DNA of 64,000 nt, from assembly GCF_947623445.1 (NCBI RefSeq), contig NC_135242.1, positions 6,572,001 to 6,636,000 on the forward strand, in the 5' to 3' direction. A program made the position numbers and the translations under genes. The notes beneath the pieces are model-generated. The model saw only the letters and a list, made by a program, of their open reading frames with translations, had not been told where the DNA came from and did no database searches. Of this stretch, positions 60,651-64,000 are shown piece by piece (position 1 is the first letter of the stretch; every line of letters begins with the position of its first letter). The stretch is from Clavelina lepadiformis. Taxonomy: Eukaryota; Chordata; Ascidiacea; Aplousobranchia; Clavelinidae.

Positions 60651-61595
60651 ATGTCGTCTAAAAAGGGAAAAGCAAAGGTTTCTCAAACTGATTTAAGAAA
60701 GATGATGCAGCAAATGAAGAATAAAAAGAGCAACAATGAAGCCTTGAATGGAAAGGCTCAGTCAAGTCAAAATAATGGAATTTCAACCAAAAGATTACAA
60801 ATTGCTGAAGACTACCTAAGAAACAAGCAAGATGCAAAAAAGTTAAAGATTGATTCCAAAACAAACAGTGTTTTTTCCAGTAAAACAGCAATCGTGAAGA
60901 GTAGTGAGCAAGTGCAACCTACAAAGTCAAAATCTGCCGTAGTAAAGCAACACAAGGCAAAAAGCCTAAAGAGAAGTCAGATTGGTGAACCTGCTGCACC
61001 ATCAACTAAACTTAGGAAGATAAACAATCCTGGCACAAAACCTCCTAAAGCAGCCCTGCCGTTGATTTCGGGAGCTTACAGCGACTCTGAGGGTTCATCT
61101 GATGACGAGCCACAAGTGACGATGCTTCCATCAGTTAAAGTTTCATCTCAAAGAGATGGAGAAGGACCCAGCACATCAAGCACTGAAACTGTTAGGAAAA
61201 CAACCCCAAGTCTGGGAAGTTCTTTGCCGGAAGGATTCTTCGATAATCCCGAAGCAGATGCAAAAATGCGAGGAGTAGAAACTCCAGCAAACAAAATGGA
61301 CCGCGAGTGGGAGTCATTTCAGCGGGAACTTCAGCATGAAACGGGACAGTCGGAGCAGTTAATTGACGAAGAGCAGGAAACCGGACATTTGGACAGGGAA
61401 ATTACGGAAATAGATGAACAAATGAATCTCTACACTTTAATGGACAAATTATGTGATAAAAAAGACGAAACATTGAACAAATTAAAAGTTGGGCCAAAAA
61501 TTGATAAACCTATTCAAGAAGAAAAAGCTGATAGCAGTGCAAGTTCTGATGAAGAGGAATTATTAGACTGGAGAGAAAAAGATGCATTTACGTGA
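60651..61595 (+). CDS. ZNF830: ZNF830 (CCDC16) orthologue lacking the zinc finger
   Basis: One intronless frame of 314 residues from ATG 60651, as in human, where the gene also has no intron. The last about 110 residues match ZNF830: SLPEGFFDNPEADAKMRGVE, MDREWESFQREL, LDREITEIDEQMNLY and a coiled-coil-like LMDKLCDKKDETLNKLK, then an acidic SSDEEELLDW end. The N-terminal SQTDLRKMMQQMK corresponds to the NQEELRRLMKEKQ segment just before the human C2H2 finger. That finger (CALCNTPV...HVLGKQH in human) is absent, and the whole protein has a single Cys, so no zinc finger is possible. The middle is Lys/Ser-rich and probably nuclear. In vertebrates ZNF830 is linked to spliceosome and DNA-damage complexes (family knowledge). 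Confidence 0.85.
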   Translation: MSSKKGKAKVSQTDLRKMMQQMKNKKSNNEALNGKAQSSQNNGISTKRLQIAEDYLRNKQDAKKLKIDSKTNSVFSSKTAIVKSSEQVQPTKSKSAVVKQHKAKSLKRSQIGEPAAPSTKLRKINNPGTKPPKAALPLISGAYSDSEGSSDDEPQVTMLPSVKVSSQRDGEGPSTSSTETVRKTTPSLGSSLPEGFFDNPEADAKMRGVETPANKMDREWESFQRELQHETGQSEQLIDEEQETGHLDREITEIDEQMNLYTLMDKLCDKKDETLNKLKVGPKIDKPIQEEKADSSASSDEEELLDWREKDAFT

Positions 61596-62309
61596 TGGTT
61601 ATTAGGGATAAACAATGTATACTATTAATGCAAGATTTATACATCCAGCAAGAAAACAGTCAGCCATCACGGCTTGGAGACTGAAGATATACAATAAGTC
61701 TCCGGCATGATTGCACAAAGTTTTTTCTTGGGAAGGGTTTAATGCACAGAGTTTCCTGATTTAACTTCCAATCCCCATGTAAAATTAAGGAAACTAGAGA
61801 GTAGTAGCAATCCTACTACACTCAAAATAGTCTCAAGTTTTCATACAGTTTGTCTATGGTATATATATATATATATATACACTATATATATGATATATGT
61901 ACTACAATGTTCAATTAATTTTTTCATGTTTAATAGACGTGTGCCAGTAATAGTAGCCATATTTTTTCACAAACGTTTTGGAAGAGTTCAACATTTAATT
62001 TTTTTACAATTATTTTGGACTACGAGTATCATTTATCATAACTTACCCTTTACTAAATTGACCTAAAATATGTGCATCGCAAATTTTGGCAATGTTCTTA
62101 CTTACTGTTTGTCCTACCCAAAGTTTTTTTGCTATTAGCTGTTGAAAGCAACATTAGTATATGCTTTGTAATGCAGGGTTACTGCCAAACTGCTTTTATA
62201 TGTATACTTACCAAAATTTCGTAAAATTGAACATCTTTATTGTCTGAACATTTTCAGCATTGTAGATATCAAGGATATTTTAAGCCATTAACATATTTTA
62301 AAGTTGGCA
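61596..62309. other. Intergenic with AT microsatellite
   Basis: Between ZNF830 and DNLZ, same strand. Contains an alternating AT tract at about 61859-61880, followed by looser AT repeats. Presumably includes the ZNF830 3' UTR and the DNLZ promoter. Confidence 0.5.
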
Positions 62310-62903
62310 ATGTATAAAATAATTTTGCCATTTCGGCAATTTGTTAATATGTTGATGCCAGTCTGTGAGTGGTGTCCTGTGTTGAGCCAATATGCTCTAT
62401 TCATGCCACCTAGAAGATTGATCCACATGCATGCGACAAGATCTTATTATTCTTTAAGATACAGTGATGGCGTATCATCCTGCGCAATTCGACTTACTGA
62501 CAACAGGAAGAATTTCTGCACAAAATCGAATCACAACTCCACAAAAGCTCAAGCGGAAACACCTGATCACCAAGAAGCTTCAGATAAAAAGAATAAAAGG
62601 AACACAGGACAAATGAAACTCCCTGAATCTACTCACTACCAACTTGTTTATACATGCACTGTGTGTAATGAGAGAAGTGCGAAGCATGTTTCCAAGAAGG
62701 CTTATCATCATGGTGTTGTAATTGTTCAGTGTCCTGGATGCAAAAATCACCACATAATTGCTGATAACTTGGGCTGGTTTAGTGACTTAGAGGGAAAGAG
62801 GAATATTGAAGAGATTTTAGCTGAGAAGGGGGAGAAGGTTGTGCGCATCACGACTGCCAGCAATGATGTTGTTATTGAGCCAAAAGATGACAAGAGTCCC
62901 TAA
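62310..62903 (+). CDS. DNLZ: DNL-type zinc-finger protein, mitochondrial HSP70 escort
   Basis: Binds mitochondrial HSP70 (HSPA9/mortalin) and keeps it soluble (family knowledge: Hep1/Zim17/DNLZ). One exon of 197 residues from ATG 62310. The first about 70 residues are rich in Arg, Ser and hydrophobics and poor in acids, a likely presequence. The zf-DNL domain covers about 110-180: [60 protein letters not shown]. The CxxC and CPGC pairs bind zinc, and the DNL motif is intact. AATAAA lies at 63192-63197. Confidence 0.96.
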   Translation: MYKIILPFRQFVNMLMPVCEWCPVLSQYALFMPPRRLIHMHATRSYYSLRYSDGVSSCAIRLTDNRKNFCTKSNHNSTKAQAETPDHQEASDKKNKRNTGQMKLPESTHYQLVYTCTVCNERSAKHVSKKAYHHGVVIVQCPGCKNHHIIADNLGWFSDLEGKRNIEEILAEKGEKVVRITTASNDVVIEPKDDKSP

Positions 62904-63382
62904 GACAAAGAGAGGTAGATAATCGCAGTGTGTTTCCAAATATCTTACCTCCGAACCTATAAATCTGCCGTTTATAACACTATAATGTATGATTAGCAAT
63001 TATGCAAATAGACAGGTTTATTTCATAATCTCTTTTAAACTACAAAGACTGCAAGTATTTTTTCTGCAATAGAAACAAATTCGAAATTCTTAGCACGATA
63101 TAAAATCCTATTAGCAACAATGACAGCATGCAATTATTGAAGAAATGAAAAATTGTGCATATTTACATATTATTTCAAAGTTGGCTTGTATAATAAACTA
63201 AAGATAAAACATAATCTCTCTGCAACAGTTAAACACAGCTAACATTACTACAAATTCTTGTTAAAAATACAAAAGCAATAAGCGTCTACAAAACAAATTA
63301 AGCGTGGCAGGAACAATGATTTCTTGTTATACAGTTATTGATATTGATTGCAGCCAAGCATAAGGAACAGTCAAATTATGTT

Positions 63383-64000
63383 TTAACCATGAGTATAGCT
63401 TGTTCCAATGGCCACTGCGTCTTTACTGTGTGGACGGAAAGCAACCAAGTACAGCCTTTCATTGGGAACATTTACTGTTAAATAAAAAACCAGTTTAAAA
63501 TTTAATGACATTTTTATTACCTTTTATGACTCATTACCCAAAATTGTCTCATACAAACACCTGAATCTTAACTGAGGCCAAGACAGCAAGAATATACCAA
63601 TTTGATGGCAGTATCACATGTATCTGAAATTAATACTGTTACAAAAGCCACTATGTTTGTTGTCAGTTAACTTACAAATTTGTCCTTTCTGCAGATAAAC
63701 TTCGAGTCTGGGACAGATATCCTTGCAGGTATCTTGTGCTTTGAGGATAAAGTGCATTGAACCATGCAGCTGAGCAAACCAACTTCCAGCATTCTCACCA
63801 TCATACGTTTTAAACTGTTTAGACACTTCAATTTATAACAACCATTTTTATTCTTTGTGTGGTGCAGTTCAGTTAATTATAAATTCCATTAAAACAAGGC
63901 CAAACATCATCATTTAACTCTGCGCGTTACTTACAGCTAATATCTTGGACGTGTTAGCTGCTTTTCTTCCAAGTAATAGAAAATTTCTGTTTTGCACTGG
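63383..64000 (-). CDS. 3' part of an unrecognised gene (runs off the window)
   Basis: Three exons, at least 63935-64000, then 63676-63814 and 63383-63474, with phases 0 and 1 and good GT-AG sites, end at a TAA (63383-63385). The visible 98 residues read PVQNRNFLLLGRKAANTS... (exon 1), FKTYDGENAGSWFAQLHGSM...CPRLEVYLQKGQI (exon 2) and LNVPNERLYLVAFRPHSKD...GTSYTHG (exon 3). I do not recognise the family. FLLLGRK and the cysteines vaguely recall NTR/C345C-type domains, which is not enough to name it. It converges on DNLZ. Confidence 0.6.

Noticed and set aside
61858-61897. Alternating AT tract, considered as a cruciform or origin-like element
   Set aside because: Simple microsatellite with no accompanying signals.
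1-64000. CRISPR arrays, bacterial operons, Shine-Dalgarno sites, riboswitches
   Set aside because: The window is eukaryotic, with spliced genes and nuclear tRNA and transposon signatures. No regularly spaced repeat arrays were seen.

Overview
The window looks like nuclear DNA of a tunicate, most likely an ascidian such as Ciona. It is about two-thirds A+T. Its genes have many short GT-AG introns, often 50-600 bases long. The recognisable proteins are animal orthologues: YRDC, UBE2M, AHI1/jouberin, ZNF830 and DNLZ. Several short transposon families are scattered between them. The species assignment is inference. All exon models were made by eye, from open frames joined at plausible splice sites with matching phases.

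Layout. From 1 to 9.8 kb, all on the minus strand, lie three small genes for single-pass membrane proteins with an N-terminal PPxY motif. Among them sits a carbonic-anhydrase-related gene that has lost two of the three zinc-binding histidines and looks damaged in its 3' half. At 11.5-13.0 kb (+) is an intronless gene for a seven-segment membrane protein. From 13.0 to 24.6 kb I find no gene, only repeats: a fold-back, a complete hAT-type MITE and a hAT end. From 24.6 to 42 kb lie YRDC (minus), a cysteine-rich tail-anchored protein (+), an eleven-exon EHD-like GTPase with two C-terminal membrane segments (minus) and UBE2M (minus). AHI1 (+) occupies 43.0-58.8 kb in 32 coding exons. Its introns hold an antisense tRNA-Asp gene and a piggyBac element that itself carries a hAT-type MITE. 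The right end holds ZNF830 (+), DNLZ (+) and the 3' part of an unrecognised gene (minus).

The genes do not form one pathway. YRDC makes the tRNA t6A modification, UBE2M loads NEDD8, AHI1 is a ciliary transition-zone scaffold, ZNF830 is splicing- or DNA-damage-related, and DNLZ escorts mitochondrial HSP70. The least familiar items are the PPxY membrane-protein cluster, the zinc-ligand-less carbonic anhydrase, a ZNF830 orthologue with no zinc finger, the cysteine-rich tail-anchored protein and a strongly over-represented palindromic octamer, TAGGCCTA.
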